Source: Actinokineospora baliensis
GTDB lineage: Bacteria; Actinomycetota; Actinomycetes; Mycobacteriales; Pseudonocardiaceae
Reading direction: 5' to 3'
Length of the DNA stretch: 64,000 bases
Assembly (NCBI RefSeq): GCF_016907695.1
Contig: NZ_JAFBCK010000001.1
Coordinates: forward strand, 682,001 to 746,000
A model generated the notes under the pieces. That model saw only the letters and a list, made by a program, of their open reading frames with translations, did no database searches and was not told the DNA's origin. Positions 21,432 to 29,262 of the stretch are shown piece after piece (position 1 is the stretch's first letter; every line of letters starts with the position of its first letter). The position numbers and the translations under genes were made by a program.

Positions 21432-23537
21432 TTACTCCCCCGTCGCCTTGGCGATGATCTCCTTCGAGACGTTCGCGGGAACCTCGGCGTAGGAGTCGAA
21501 CACCATCGAGTAGTTGGCCCGGCCCTGGGTCTTGGACCGCAGGTCGCCCACGTACCCGAACATCTCAGACAGCGGCACCAGCGCCTTGACGACGCGGGCC
21601 CCACTGCGCTCCTCCATGGCCTGGATCTGGCCTCGGCGGGAGTTGAGGTCGCCGATGACATCACCCATGTAGTCCTCTGGGGTGGTCACCTCGACCGCCA
21701 TCATCGGTTCCAGGATCACCGGACCCGCCTTGCGGGCGGCTTCCTTGAGCGCCATGGAACCGGCGACCTTGAACGCCATTTCCGACGAGTCCACCTCGTG
21801 GTAGGCACCGTCGAGCAGCGTCAACTTCAGCCCCACCAGCGGGTAACCGGCGAGAACACCGTACTGCATGGCGTCCTGCGCACCGGCGTCGACCGAGGGG
21901 ATGTACTCGCGCGGGACGCGGCCACCGGTGACCGCGTTGGCGAACTCGTAGAGCGCGCCGTCGCTGGTCGTGGTGTCCAGCGGCTCGAGCTTGATGACGA
22001 CCTTCGCGAACTGGCCCGACCCACCGGTCTGCTTCTTGTGGGTGTAGTCCAGCTTCTCGACCGTCTTGCGGATGGTCTCGCGGTAGGCCACCTGCGGCTT
22101 GCCGATGTTGGCCTCGACCTTGAACTCGCGGCGCATGCGGTCCACCAGGATGTCCAGGTGGAGCTCGCCCATGCCCGCGATGATCGTCTGGCCGGTCTCC
22201 TCGTCCAGGCTGACCTTGAAGGTGGGGTCCTCCTCGGCCAGCTTCTGGATCGCGGTGCCCAGCTTCTCCTGGTCGGCCTTCGTCTTGGGCTCGATGGCGA
22301 CCTGGATGACCGGGTCCGGGAAGGTCATCGACTCGAGCACGATCGGGTTCGACGGGTCGGACAGGGTCTCACCGGTGGTGGTGTCCTTGAGCCCGATGAC
22401 CGCGTAGATGTGCCCGGCGATGGCCTCGTCGACCGGCTGCTCCTTGTTGGCGTGCATCTGGAACAGCTTCCCGATGCGCTCCTTGCGGTCCTTGGTCGAG
22501 TTGATGACCTGGGCACCGGAGGCGACCCGTCCCGAGTAGACGCGGACGTAGGTCAGCTTGCCGAAGAAGGGGTGCGCGGCGATCTTGAAGGCCAGGCCGG
22601 AGAAGGGCTCCTCGACGCTGGGCCTGCGGGTCACCTTGGTCTCGCCGTCCTGCAGCGTGCCCTCGACGTCGGGGACATCCAGGGGCGAGGGCAGGTAGTC
22701 GATCACGGCGTCGAGCATGGGCTGCACGCCCTTGTTCTTGAACGCCGAGCCGCACAGCACCGGGTACGCCGAACCGTCGGTGACGATCTTGCGGATGCCG
22801 GTCTTGATCTGCTCGATGCTGAGCTCCTCGCCGCCGATGTAGAGCTCCATGAGCTCGTCATCGGTCTCGGCGACGGCCTCGACGAGGGCGTCCCGGTACT
22901 CCTTGGCCTTGTCGAGCAGATCCGCCGGGATCTCCTCGATGGCGTAGTCCTCGCCCTTCTTGACCTCGCCGCGCCAGGTGAGCGCCCGCATCTCGACCAG
23001 GTCGACGACGCCGATGAAGTCGCCCTCCGACCCGATCGGGAGCTGGATCGGCAGCGGCTTGGCGCCGAGGCGCTCGGAGATCGTGCGCACGGTGAAGTAG
23101 AAGTCGGCGCCGAGCTTGTCCATCTTGTTCACGAAGCAGATGCGCGGCACGTCGTACTTGGAGGCCTGGCGCCACACCTGCTCGGACTGGGGCTCGACGC
23201 CCTCCTTGCCGTCGAACACCGCGACCGCACCGTCGAGCACCCGAAGCGACCGCTCCACCTCGACGGTGAAGTCGACGTGCCCGGGGGTGTCGATGATGTT
23301 GATCTGGTGGTCTTTCCAGTAGCAGGTGGTGGCGGCGGAGGTGATGGTGATCCCCCGCTCCTGCTCCTGCTCCATCCAGTCCATGACCGCGGCGCCGTCG
23401 TGCACCTCGCCGATCTTGTAGCTGATCCCCGTGTAGAAGAGGATCCGCTCGGTCGTCGTGGTCTTGCCCGCGTCGATGTGGGCCATGATCCCGATGTTGC
23501 GGACCTTGGCGAGGTCGGTCAGCACGTCGAGTGCCAC
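21432..23537 (-). CDS. fusA: elongation factor G
   Basis: EF-G drives translocation and, with RRF, ribosome recycling. It is 701 aa with P-loop [19 protein letters not shown], switch [10 protein letters not shown] and [10 protein letters not shown], then domains II-V ([18 protein letters not shown] in domain [25 protein letters not shown] later). Length is standard. Third gene of the str operon. Confidence 0.98.
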   Translation of the reverse strand: MALDVLTDLAKVRNIGIMAHIDAGKTTTTERILFYTGISYKIGEVHDGAAVMDWMEQEQERGITITSAATTCYWKDHQINIIDTPGHVDFTVEVERSLRVLDGAVAVFDGKEGVEPQSEQVWRQASKYDVPRICFVNKMDKLGADFYFTVRTISERLGAKPLPIQLPIGSEGDFIGVVDLVEMRALTWRGEVKKGEDYAIEEIPADLLDKAKEYRDALVEAVAETDDELMELYIGGEELSIEQIKTGIRKIVTDGSAYPVLCGSAFKNKGVQPMLDAVIDYLPSPLDVPDVEGTLQDGETKVTRRPSVEEPFSGLAFKIAAHPFFGKLTYVRVYSGRVASGAQVINSTKDRKERIGKLFQMHANKEQPVDEAIAGHIYAVIGLKDTTTGETLSDPSNPIVLESMTFPDPVIQVAIEPKTKADQEKLGTAIQKLAEEDPTFKVSLDEETGQTIIAGMGELHLDILVDRMRREFKVEANIGKPQVAYRETIRKTVEKLDYTHKKQTGGSGQFAKVVIKLEPLDTTTSDGALYEFANAVTGGRVPREYIPSVDAGAQDAMQYGVLAGYPLVGLKLTLLDGAYHEVDSSEMAFKVAGSMALKEAARKAGPVILEPMMAVEVTTPEDYMGDVIGDLNSRRGQIQAMEERSGARVVKALVPLSEMFGYVGDLRSKTQGRANYSMVFDSYAEVPANVSKEIIAKATGE

Positions 23538-23606
23538 GGGTTCTTCCCCTGTCCTTGAGCTACGGCGCCGCTGAGGCGCCCGCCGGGATGGCGGACGCCC
23601 GTGAGA

Positions 23607-24077
23607 TCACCAGCGGTAGTGGGCGAAGGCCTTGTTGGACTCGGCCATCTTGTGCGTGTCCTCGCGGCGCTTGACGCTGGCGCCAAGACCGTTGGAGGCG
23701 TCGAGGAGCTCGTTCATCAGCCGCTCGATCATGGTCTTCTCCCGGCGCGCCTGCGAGAAGGACACCAACCAGCGCAGCGCCAGGGTCGTCGAGCGACCCG
23801 GCTTGACCTCGATCGGCACCTGGTAGGTCGCACCACCGACGCGGCGGCTCTTGACCTCCAGGGTCGGCTTCACGTTGTCGAGGGCGCGCTTGAGGGTGAC
23901 GACCGGGTCGGTGCCGGTCTTGTCGCGGGCACCTTCCAGGGCGCCGTAGACGATGCGCTCGGCGACCGAGCGCTTGCCGTCCTTGAGCACCTTGTTGATG
24001 AGCTGGGTGACCAGCGGCGAGCTGTACACCGGGTCGGAGATCAGCGGCCGCTTCGGGGCCGGTCCCTTACGGGGCAT
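23607..24077 (-). CDS. rpsG: 30S ribosomal protein S7
   Basis: S7 nucleates 30S head assembly and can autoregulate the str operon. It is 156 aa, beginning [20 protein letters not shown], with [20 protein letters not shown] and the C-terminal NKAFAHYRW. It lies 1 bp after rpsL. Confidence 0.98.
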   Translation of the reverse strand: MPRKGPAPKRPLISDPVYSSPLVTQLINKVLKDGKRSVAERIVYGALEGARDKTGTDPVVTLKRALDNVKPTLEVKSRRVGGATYQVPIEVKPGRSTTLALRWLVSFSQARREKTMIERLMNELLDASNGLGASVKRREDTHKMAESNKAFAHYRW

Positions 24078-24078
24078 G

Positions 24079-24453
24079 TCAGCTCTTCTCCTTCTTCGCG
24101 CCGTAGAGGCTGCGCGCCTGCTTGCGGTTCTTCACGCCCTGCGTGTCCAGCGAGCCGCGGATGATCTTGTACCGAACACCCGGGAGGTCCTTAACGCGGC
24201 CGCCGCGCACGAGCACCATCGAGTGCTCCTGCAGGTTGTGCCCCTCGCCCGGGATGTACGCCGTGACCTCGATACCGCTGGTCAGCTTCACGCGGGCGAC
24301 CTTGCGGAGGGCGGAGTTCGGCTTCTTCGGGGTGGTGGTGTACACGCGGGTGCACACGCCACGCCGCTGCGGGCTCCCCTTGAGAGCCGCAGTCTTCTGC
24401 TTGGCGACCTTGTCCTGGCGGCCCTTGCGGACCAGCTGCTGGATCGTGGGCAT
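24079..24453 (-). CDS. rpsL: 30S ribosomal protein S12
   Basis: S12 at the decoding centre, 124 aa, beginning [20 protein letters not shown]. The two lysines whose mutation gives streptomycin resistance are wild type ([13 protein letters not shown] and [11 protein letters not shown]). The frame is open another 121 codons upstream, but this is the promoter/leader region, so the ATG at 24453 was taken. First gene of the str operon. Confidence 0.97.
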   Translation of the reverse strand: MPTIQQLVRKGRQDKVAKQKTAALKGSPQRRGVCTRVYTTTPKKPNSALRKVARVKLTSGIEVTAYIPGEGHNLQEHSMVLVRGGRVKDLPGVRYKIIRGSLDTQGVKNRKQARSLYGAKKEKS

Positions 24454-24728
24454 AGACCGGCTTTCTCTGATCACTCCCGACGCCCGCGCGGGGCGCCGAA
24501 GGCACTGTGTACTTGCGGTTCCTGCTACTCCGCCCGCCCCCCGAGGTCGGGCGTGTCGCCCGCTCTCGCGGCTCCCGCACGGGAAGAAAACCATCCCAGC
24601 GGGGTTCGGGAGGAACTCCGGCGTGACTGGCAGGAGTCCACCCGGCGACATCCAGGTGGACACCGTCGGCGTGGACCGCGCGGCACAGGCACACGGACCG
24701 ACCCGACATGGGTCGGGCACGAGTAGCA

Positions 24729-24758
24729 AAGATACCTTGGTCGTGACGGGGAGGTCAA
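24729..24758 (-). promoter_or_regulatory. sigma-A type promoter of the rpsL operon
   Basis: On the minus strand, TTGACC (24758-24753) and TATCTT (24734-24729) are separated by 18 bp, a good match to the primary-sigma consensus, about 275 bp before the rpsL start. The -35 hexamer lies inside the end of the 93-bp repeat copy at 24751-24843. The -10 lies in unique sequence. A long leader therefore precedes rpsL. Confidence 0.65.
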
Positions 24759-24843
24759 AACGGGGGTACCCAAGCGGGCGCGCGGCTGGTCCACTCGAAG
24801 GAGTGTTCGAAAGCACCCGGCGGTGTGGTGTCGCTCTCAGTCA
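24751..24843. repeat. 93-bp direct repeat, copy A
   Basis: Matches 25863-25955 at 89 of 93 positions, without gaps, same orientation. It spans from the rpsL promoter -35 region upstream. It contains a short hairpin around TTCGAAAG, and two of the four differences fall in that stem. The sequence between the copies holds the DUF3800-like gene and the decayed gene remnants. On the minus strand one frame reads as a peptide ending in [20 protein letters not shown] residues, but it has no start or coding signs. Confidence 0.9.
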
Positions 24844-24985
24844 ACGGAGGCGGCGCCCACGGCTCGGTTTGAAGCGCCGGGGGATCTCGGCTAACCTTAG
24901 GTCACAAGCTGTCGATCCGCGGATGCGGCAGAAGTGAGCCCGGGAACGTGCCCGCGTCGTCGTGGGACCCCGGGTTTCGCGCTGT

Positions 24986-25570
24986 TCAGGGCTTGCACAC
25001 GTCAACGACGTGGCTCGTGGTGAGGATGTCCCACGGCTCGGCCTCCCCGTGGAACATGGCCGCGATGTAGGCGCCCGCGACAAAGTCCGGCAACCACACG
25101 AGCGGCGTGGCCGACTTGCCGACGTGGTCGACGCGGAAGTCGGTGGAGATGCGCCGGGACGACCGCAACCGCTCGCGCGTCCTGCGGTCGTGGCGATCCG
25201 CGCCCGATCTGCTTTCCAGGTAGACGCGCTCCACCCCCTCCTGGTGCTGCAGCCGGGGCAGCAGGTGCGCCAGCAGACGGGTTCTCGCCCGTTCCTGCTG
25301 CTGACTCGACGACACCTCGGCGAGCAGAATGGCCCCGTCAAGGGGCAGGTTCGCGATGATCTTCGCGATGGCCGCGCGCCGGTCCGGTGGCTCGTCGTAG
25401 TGGTGCAGGTAGCCGCGGCCGGGCGGCAGGGCATTGGTCAGCTCGGCCTCGATCACCGGGTGGTGCTGGGCCTGGGTGAGCACCGCCGCGAGGCCGTAAA
25501 GGCGAGTGCCAGCACCCGTTTTCGCGCTCGTCTCGTCCACGTAGGCGATGCGCTGGGGGATGGAATCCAC
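24986..25570 (-). CDS. DUF3800-like (RNase H-fold) protein
   Basis: A 194-aa soluble protein. The N-terminal AYVDETSAKTG resembles the Y-[IV]-D-E-S opening of DUF3800 proteins, which adopt an RNase H-like fold with acidic catalytic residues. The middle has VERVYLESRSGADRHDRRTR, another acidic/basic cluster, and the C-terminal part TPLVWLPDFVAGAYIAAM matches the family's final D-[FA]-[VI]-x-G-A helix. Biochemical function is unproven; relatives occur as accessory genes in many actinobacteria, often near mobile or defence genes. Start is a GTG at 25570. It stands alone between the two 93-bp repeats. Family assignment by eye. Confidence 0.6.
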   Translation of the reverse strand: MDSIPQRIAYVDETSAKTGAGTRLYGLAAVLTQAQHHPVIEAELTNALPPGRGYLHHYDEPPDRRAAIAKIIANLPLDGAILLAEVSSSQQQERARTRLLAHLLPRLQHQEGVERVYLESRSGADRHDRRTRERLRSSRRISTDFRVDHVGKSATPLVWLPDFVAGAYIAAMFHGEAEPWDILTTSHVVDVCKP

Positions 25571-25656
25571 TGAGGTTGCCCGTCCGCATCCGATTGACGG
25601 CCAATGAAGTGGAGGGAGTTTATCCCGCCGCGATACGGGCTGACTTCAGGCGTGGT

Positions 25657-25705
25657 CTATTCGCCGTCTAGGAGGAAGGCGGTGAGGGCCTTGGTGGTGG
25701 GTCGA
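25657..25705 (-). pseudogene. 3'-end remnant of the membrane protein gene found intact at 27139-27603
   Basis: On the minus strand these bases read TTKALTAFLLDGE and a TAG stop, matching the C-terminus ATQALTAFLEDSGG of the intact protein. Nothing of the rest of the gene remains; the sequence passes straight into the intergenic spacer that, in the intact locus, lies upstream of that gene. So an internal deletion removed almost the entire coding region. Confidence 0.65.
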
Positions 25706-25860
25706 GGGCTGGCGGGAGTTGGGGATTCGCGCTGTGATGGGGCGGTGGAGGACGACGATGACATCGGGGATGTGCCGGACGAGGTGCACACGGTGTGCCA
25801 CTTGTGCGGGGACGGGGGCTGATCGCCGACCCGAAGTTCGCGGTGGTGGGCGGGTGGTCA
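25706..25860 (+). pseudogene. frameshifted, truncated copy of the zinc-ribbon gene at 27663-27866
   Basis: It matches 27624-27788 almost base for base, apart from a 9-bp deletion (codons Glu-Gln-Asp) and small indels in the G-runs. From the corresponding GTG at 25745 the frame reads to CHLCGDGG and then a TGA at 25820, caused by loss of one G. The second zinc motif (CAHC) and the C-terminus are missing: homology stops at 25860, three bases before the 93-bp repeat begins. Confidence 0.8.
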
Positions 25861-25862
25861 AG

Positions 25863-25955
25863 GAGGTCAAAACGGGGGTACCCAAGCGGGCGCGCGGCTG
25901 GTCCACTCGAAGGAGCGTTCGAAAGCTCCCGGCGGCGTGGTGTCGCTCTTAGTCA
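25863..25955. repeat. 93-bp direct repeat, copy B
   Basis: 96% identical to 24751-24843. Its right end overlaps the stop and last codon of the Imm1 gene (stop at 25949-25951), and its hairpin, here a perfect 5-bp GGAGC/GCTCC stem around TTCGAA, would lie just past that stop and may act as a terminator. Its left end abuts the truncated zinc-ribbon pseudogene. Confidence 0.9.
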
Positions 25956-26371
25956 GCGCCTTCCCGCTGCCACCGCACCGACGCCGGGCGGTCACCGCGG
26001 GACCGGAAGAAGCCGACGGCCGCCTCGAGCACCGCGGGGTACGGGATCTGGCTGTTGGCCAACACTTCGACCGCGCTGCCCATGTGGTCGTAGTCGAGCA
26101 CAGCCGAGGTGCTCGCCGTGCCGTCGTGGCTCGCCCACAGACCTGGCCACTCCCGACCGCTGTAGGACAGCACCCCGACGCCTCCGTTGACCCCAACCCC
26201 GAACTCCGGGGTCGCGACGTCCCCGTCGACGTACCACAGGCTCATGAGCCCAACCCCGTACGCGACCGAGTCGAGCCGCAGGCGTTCGACGAACTCCCGA
26301 ACCGCGGCCTCGTCAGCGAGCACCAAGCCGTCCTCGGGCTCGGCGGTGTAGTAGACGCTGAGCCGGGTCAT
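25949..26371 (-). CDS. Imm1-family immunity protein
   Basis: A 140-aa acidic cytosolic protein. The C-terminal region SQIPYPAVLEAAVGFFRSRG followed by RPASVRWQ is the hallmark of Imm1 immunity proteins, which usually read S-x-I-P...A-x-x-E-F-x-x-x-G-x-R-P-x-x-V-x-W. The middle has a Gly-rich beta region (GVGVNGGVGVLSYSG) and a Trp pair. Imm1 genes are typically paired with SCP1.201/DddA-like deaminase toxins, exactly as here: its ATG overlaps the toxin stop as ATGA, so the two are co-translated. It presumably binds and blocks the toxin in the producing cell. Confidence 0.85.
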   Translation of the reverse strand: MTRLSVYYTAEPEDGLVLADEAAVREFVERLRLDSVAYGVGLMSLWYVDGDVATPEFGVGVNGGVGVLSYSGREWPGLWASHDGTASTSAVLDYDHMGSAVEVLANSQIPYPAVLEAAVGFFRSRGDRPASVRWQREGAD

Positions 26372-27057
26372 GCCTCTCCTCGGTAGGTCTTCAGGAAGCC
26401 CCCCGCGCCGTGGATGGTCATCGAACTACCCGGGGGAAGTATCTTGGGGACGAGGGCGTCGCACCCCCACTCGCCAGGGCACGGGACGTGGTTGATGACC
26501 ACGGTGACGGAGCGTATTCCCTCGAGCCTCATGTGCACGGCCAGCTTCATCTCGACATCCGACGCCCGACGTGGAATCCGCCCACCGGGTTGCGCCTCGA
26601 ACCACAGCAGCGCCTGCTGGTACTTCGCGTCCCGTCCGCTGGTATCGACGTGGACAACCCCATCGGGTCCGACCCACCTGGCATGCGTCTTGGCAGGCGG
26701 AGTCCCCCTTGGGCGCACGTGGGGCGGGATGATGTCCGGTGGGAGCTCACGCCGCAGCCGCTCGACGAGCGGACGGGGTGGTTCCGGAGCGGGCTTGATG
26801 CCGGGCGATGCGCGAGCGAGGTAGGCCCTCAGTTGCCATTCGACCACCGCCAGCACGTCGAGCAGATCCGTCGCTTGCTCGTGCGCGGCGAGCAACGGTG
26901 GTTCGACATCCCCGTGCCCTGCGGCACCGTCGAGGATCTCGTCGACCTGGCGGTACGCCGCATCGAGTTCGGACAGCACCGCACGAACGGCCGCGATCGT
27001 CCGACCGAGCTCCTCGGCCACCGCTTCCAGTTGAGCCATGTGCTCAGCGATGGACAC
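26368..27057 (-). CDS. DddA/SCP1.201-like DNA deaminase toxin, zinc-ligand His replaced by Asp
   Basis: A 229-aa protein. Residues 1-85 are a helical, Ala/Leu/Glu-rich N-terminal domain without a signal peptide, of the type thought to target such toxins to type VII-like secretion. A Pro-rich linker (86-120) leads to the C-terminal deaminase domain: THARWVGPDG, the family motif TSGRD (139-143), the H-x-E position at 167-169 and the second zinc motif PCPGEWGC (Cys193, Cys198), then ILPPGSSMTIHGAGGF. In the family the first motif is normally S-H-[VA]-E; here it is S-D-V-E, codon GAT instead of CAT/CAC. Glu169 (proton shuttle) and both Cys are kept. Asp might still hold zinc, or the toxin may be dead. 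Family members deaminate cytosine in double-stranded DNA. It is followed by the coupled Imm1 gene. Confidence 0.85.
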   Translation of the reverse strand: MSIAEHMAQLEAVAEELGRTIAAVRAVLSELDAAYRQVDEILDGAAGHGDVEPPLLAAHEQATDLLDVLAVVEWQLRAYLARASPGIKPAPEPPRPLVERLRRELPPDIIPPHVRPRGTPPAKTHARWVGPDGVVHVDTSGRDAKYQQALLWFEAQPGGRIPRRASDVEMKLAVHMRLEGIRSVTVVINHVPCPGEWGCDALVPKILPPGSSMTIHGAGGFLKTYRGEA

Positions 27058-27138
27058 AGGACCAGGATGGCCGTGTTTGACCGGCTTTGACGAGGTGGTT
27101 GCGGGGCCCCGATCAGGTGGTCCCCGAAGATCGAAGGG

Positions 27139-27603
27139 CTACCCGCCGCTGTCTTCCAGGAAGGCGGTCAGGGCTTGGGTGGCGTGTTGGCCCGCTGGGC
27201 GGCGGTGGTGGACCAGGTGGTGGCGCTGGGCGACGACTCGGTCGGTGGTGAGGGTGAGGGTCAGGTGGCGCATCTTGAGCCGGGACCCGAGTGTGGTCTG
27301 GCGGTCGGCGGTCCAGGTCCAGGATTGGATGTCGGCCGGGGGAAGGGACCAGGGGCGGGATCTCGCCCAGAAACGCAGGCGGCCGTGGCGGATGCGCACG
27401 GGGCCCACTTCGGCCACCAACGTGCAACACCAGATCGCGAGGCCGAGGCAAGGGGGCACCAAGGCCAGGGCCCAGACGCTGCCGGTGTCCCAGCGGAATC
27501 CCCACACGTCGAACTCGATGGCGGCTAGGAGGAGCCAGGCCGCCGCTATGCCGCCCCAGTACGCGGTGAGCGGCCAAGACCTCTTGAGAACAACCCCATC
27601 CAC
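27139..27603 (-). CDS. membrane protein with two N-terminal helices and a PH-like cytosolic part
   Basis: A 154-aa protein of unknown function. Two hydrophobic segments (about residues 12-32 and 40-64) form a helical hairpin, followed by a beta-rich domain of about 85 residues (VGPVRIRHGRLRFWARSRPW, later a Trp-rich stretch and LTLTLTTDRVV), which resembles the bacterial PH-like domains attached to membrane hairpins. Divergent from the zinc-ribbon gene, with which it shares a 59-bp spacer. A remnant of a second copy of this gene pair lies at 25657-25860. Confidence 0.65.
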   Translation of the reverse strand: MDGVVLKRSWPLTAYWGGIAAAWLLLAAIEFDVWGFRWDTGSVWALALVPPCLGLAIWCCTLVAEVGPVRIRHGRLRFWARSRPWSLPPADIQSWTWTADRQTTLGSRLKMRHLTLTLTTDRVVAQRHHLVHHRRPAGQHATQALTAFLEDSGG

Positions 27604-27662
27604 GGGATGTGGATCTTAGCGGCGGGCTGGCGGGGGGTGGGGATTCGCGCTGTGATGGGGCG

Positions 27663-27866
27663 GTGGAGGACGACGATGACATCGGGGATGAGCAGGATGT
27701 GCCGGACGAGGTGCACACGGTGTGCCACTTGTGCGGGGGCGGGGGGCTGATCGCCGACCCGAAGTTCGCGGTGGTGGGCGGGGTGGCCAAGACGATGGAC
27801 AACGGGCGGCCCTGTGCGCATTGCGACACGGAGGGGCGGTTTCCGGGGATTGTTCTGCCGCTGTAG
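27663..27866 (+). CDS. small zinc-ribbon protein, function unknown
   Basis: A 67-aa protein starting at GTG 27663. An acidic N-terminus (VEDDDDIGDEQDVPDE) precedes two CxxC knuckles, CHLCGGGG and, 28 residues on, CAHC, and the C-terminus is GRFPGIVLPL. The first knuckle resembles the C-x-x-C-x-G-x-G motif of DnaJ-type zinc fingers, so a structural zinc ribbon is likely. Clear coding signs: the frame is kept, and the damaged copy at 25706-25860 shows how it decays when not selected. It ends just before a strong terminator. Confidence 0.65.
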   Translation: MEDDDDIGDEQDVPDEVHTVCHLCGGGGLIADPKFAVVGGVAKTMDNGRPCAHCDTEGRFPGIVLPL

Positions 27867-27869
27867 GGG

Positions 27870-27904
27870 GCGGCTCCTGGCTCGGGAATTGAGCCAGGAG
27901 CCGC
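27870..27904. terminator. bidirectional terminator between the zinc-ribbon gene and the DUF397 genes
   Basis: Perfect 14-bp stem (GCGGCTCCTGGCTC / GAGCCAGGAGCCGC) with a 7-nt loop, 3 bp past the zinc-ribbon gene stop and 9 bp past the stop of the convergent DUF397 gene. Confidence 0.9.
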
Positions 27905-27913
27905 ACGCCGGGG

Positions 27914-28063
27914 TCAGCCCTTGAGGTGGCGGACCAGCGACTGGATGTTGGCGGGCAGGGTGGGGCCGCCGGGGTTCTTCGAGTCCCGCACGGCGGACAG
28001 GTCGTTGCGGACCTCAACGCAGTCGGAGCCGTTGCTGCTGCGGGTGGACTTGCGCCAAGTCAT
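27914..28063 (-). CDS. DUF397 protein, second of a tandem pair
   Basis: A 49-aa DUF397 protein: TWRKSTRSSNGSDCVEV at the start, the SAVRDSKNPGGPTL core and the C-terminal LVRHL. DUF397 proteins accompany XRE/DUF5753 regulators in actinobacteria and act as their small partners in the few studied cases. The ATG overlaps the stop of the upstream DUF397 gene (ATGA). The two copies differ at about one residue in four and clearly arose by tandem duplication. Confidence 0.88.
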   Translation of the reverse strand: MTWRKSTRSSNGSDCVEVRNDLSAVRDSKNPGGPTLPANIQSLVRHLKG

Positions 28064-28224
28064 GACTCAGCCCTCAGGTGCCGCACCAGGCCACGGACGT
28101 CGATCGGCAGGGCAGGGCCATCGGGGTTCTTCGAGTCCCGCACGGCGGACAGGTCGTTGCGGACCTCAACGCAGTTGGTGCCGTTGCTGCTGCGGGTGGA
28201 CTTGCGCCAGGTGGGGTTCTGCAT
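28060..28224 (-). CDS. DUF397 protein, first of a tandem pair
   Basis: A 54-aa DUF397 protein beginning MQNPTWRKSTRSSNGTNCVE and ending LVRHLRAES. The ATG at 28224 is preceded by GGAGG at the right distance; an upstream GTG overlapping the regulator stop is less likely. It directly follows the XRE regulator gene and overlaps the second DUF397 gene, forming a three-gene unit. Confidence 0.88.
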   Translation of the reverse strand: MQNPTWRKSTRSSNGTNCVEVRNDLSAVRDSKNPDGPALPIDVRGLVRHLRAES

Positions 28225-28238
28225 GGGGGCCTCCGGGA

Positions 28239-29108
28239 TCACTCGAACGCGGCCAGCCGGGTTCGGATCGCGGTGGCGGACTCTGCTGGTGAGAGAGCCA
28301 CCTCGCGTAGCTGGTCCGCGTTACGAGTGTACTGCGCCACCTGACGCTGCTCCTGGATGTAGATCGCGTCATCCGGGATCTCGACGAAAACGACTGGCCG
28401 GGCTTGGATCTCGTCATCCGTGTCGCGGAAGTGCAGCACGGTGAACTGCCCTTCCAGGCCGTCGTGGCGGCCGATCGCCGTGGGAAGCACCAGGATCGCG
28501 ACGTTCTCGCGTTCTCCCAACTCGAGCAGGTGCTCCAACTGGCCGCGCATCACCTCCGGTGAGCTCCCGATCGGCCGGTCCAGCACCGATTCTTCGACGA
28601 TCATCGTGACGTGCAGCGGGTTCTCCGCGCTGAACACCCGGTCTTGGCGCTCCATGCGCAGACCGACCAGCCTTTCCTCCTGATCCGGCCGCACCCGAGA
28701 ACTCGGAGCGGTCACACCGGCGGAGTATTCGCGGGTCTGCGTCAGTGCATTCAGCACCAATGGTGCGTAGGTGACAACGTGGGAGGCCAGTCCTTCCAGG
28801 CCGACGTAGGTCCGCGCCCAGTCCGGAATGATGTCGTTCCAGCGGGCGAGCCAGCTGCTTTTGTCGGCTCTACCTGCGAGGTATCCCAGTCGATCGATGT
28901 CGTACCTGGGGGCGCCGTAGTGGGTGAGCATGACATCTATCTGTTGCGGTGAGGGCAAATGCCGTCCGACTTCGAAGTGGGCGACCATTCCGCCCGATAT
29001 CTTCAAGGCCTTGCCGACCTCCGCCTGCGACGCGCCCGCGTGCTTGCGGTAGTTGGTCAGCTCGACACCGATCAGCCAGCGCAGCGCCGAGGGGTCAACA
29101 CGTTCCAC
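28239..29108 (-). CDS. XRE-family regulator with DUF5753 sensor domain
   Basis: A 289-aa regulator. The N-terminal helix-turn-helix (about residues 8-65) includes LIGVELTNYRKHAGASQAEV and KALKISGGMVAHFEVGRHLP; the rest is the DUF5753 domain, with RPDQEERLVGLRMERQDRVF, a MIVEESVLDRPIG block and a C-terminal EQRQVAQYTRNADQLREVAL. The start was placed at the GTG at 29108 (VERVDPSAL), because the preceding 63 codons have no family similarity. Such genes with DUF397 partners occur many times per genome in actinomycetes and usually control development or secondary metabolism; the target here is unknown. Confidence 0.88.
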   Translation of the reverse strand: MERVDPSALRWLIGVELTNYRKHAGASQAEVGKALKISGGMVAHFEVGRHLPSPQQIDVMLTHYGAPRYDIDRLGYLAGRADKSSWLARWNDIIPDWARTYVGLEGLASHVVTYAPLVLNALTQTREYSAGVTAPSSRVRPDQEERLVGLRMERQDRVFSAENPLHVTMIVEESVLDRPIGSSPEVMRGQLEHLLELGERENVAILVLPTAIGRHDGLEGQFTVLHFRDTDDEIQARPVVFVEIPDDAIYIQEQRQVAQYTRNADQLREVALSPAESATAIRTRLAAFE

Positions 29109-29172
29109 GATCTTCGCTCTCCCGGTTGGGTCGTTGAGGCTGCCCAGTGTGCCGCACCGATCACCCTCAGCG

Positions 29173-29192
29173 ATATCACTCGATAGTGTTAT
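29173..29192. promoter_or_regulatory. 20-bp imperfect palindrome, candidate operator of the XRE regulator
   Basis: Arms ATATCACT and AGTGTTAT (one mismatch) flank a CGAT spacer. It lies in the AT-richer divergent promoter region between the regulator and the 66-codon gene, where autoregulation by the XRE protein would be expected. No binding data; inferred from symmetry and position. Confidence 0.4.
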
Positions 29193-29262
29193 AGAGCGAG
29201 CTGGATTGATAGCTATACCCTGACCCGGCAGCACACCACCACGCGATGAGGAGGAACTGTCG

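Noticed and set aside
21327..23558. 743-codon open frame opposite fusA
   Set aside because: Same high-GC shadow effect; the opposite strand encodes complete EF-G.
24525..24794. 89-codon minus-strand ORF upstream of rpsL
   Set aside because: It spans the rpsL promoter and 93-bp repeat, lacks a ribosome-binding site and has no coding character.
24751..25955. 93-bp repeats as the ends of an insertion sequence
   Set aside because: They are direct, not inverted; no transposase or integrase gene lies between them, and no target-site duplication is visible.
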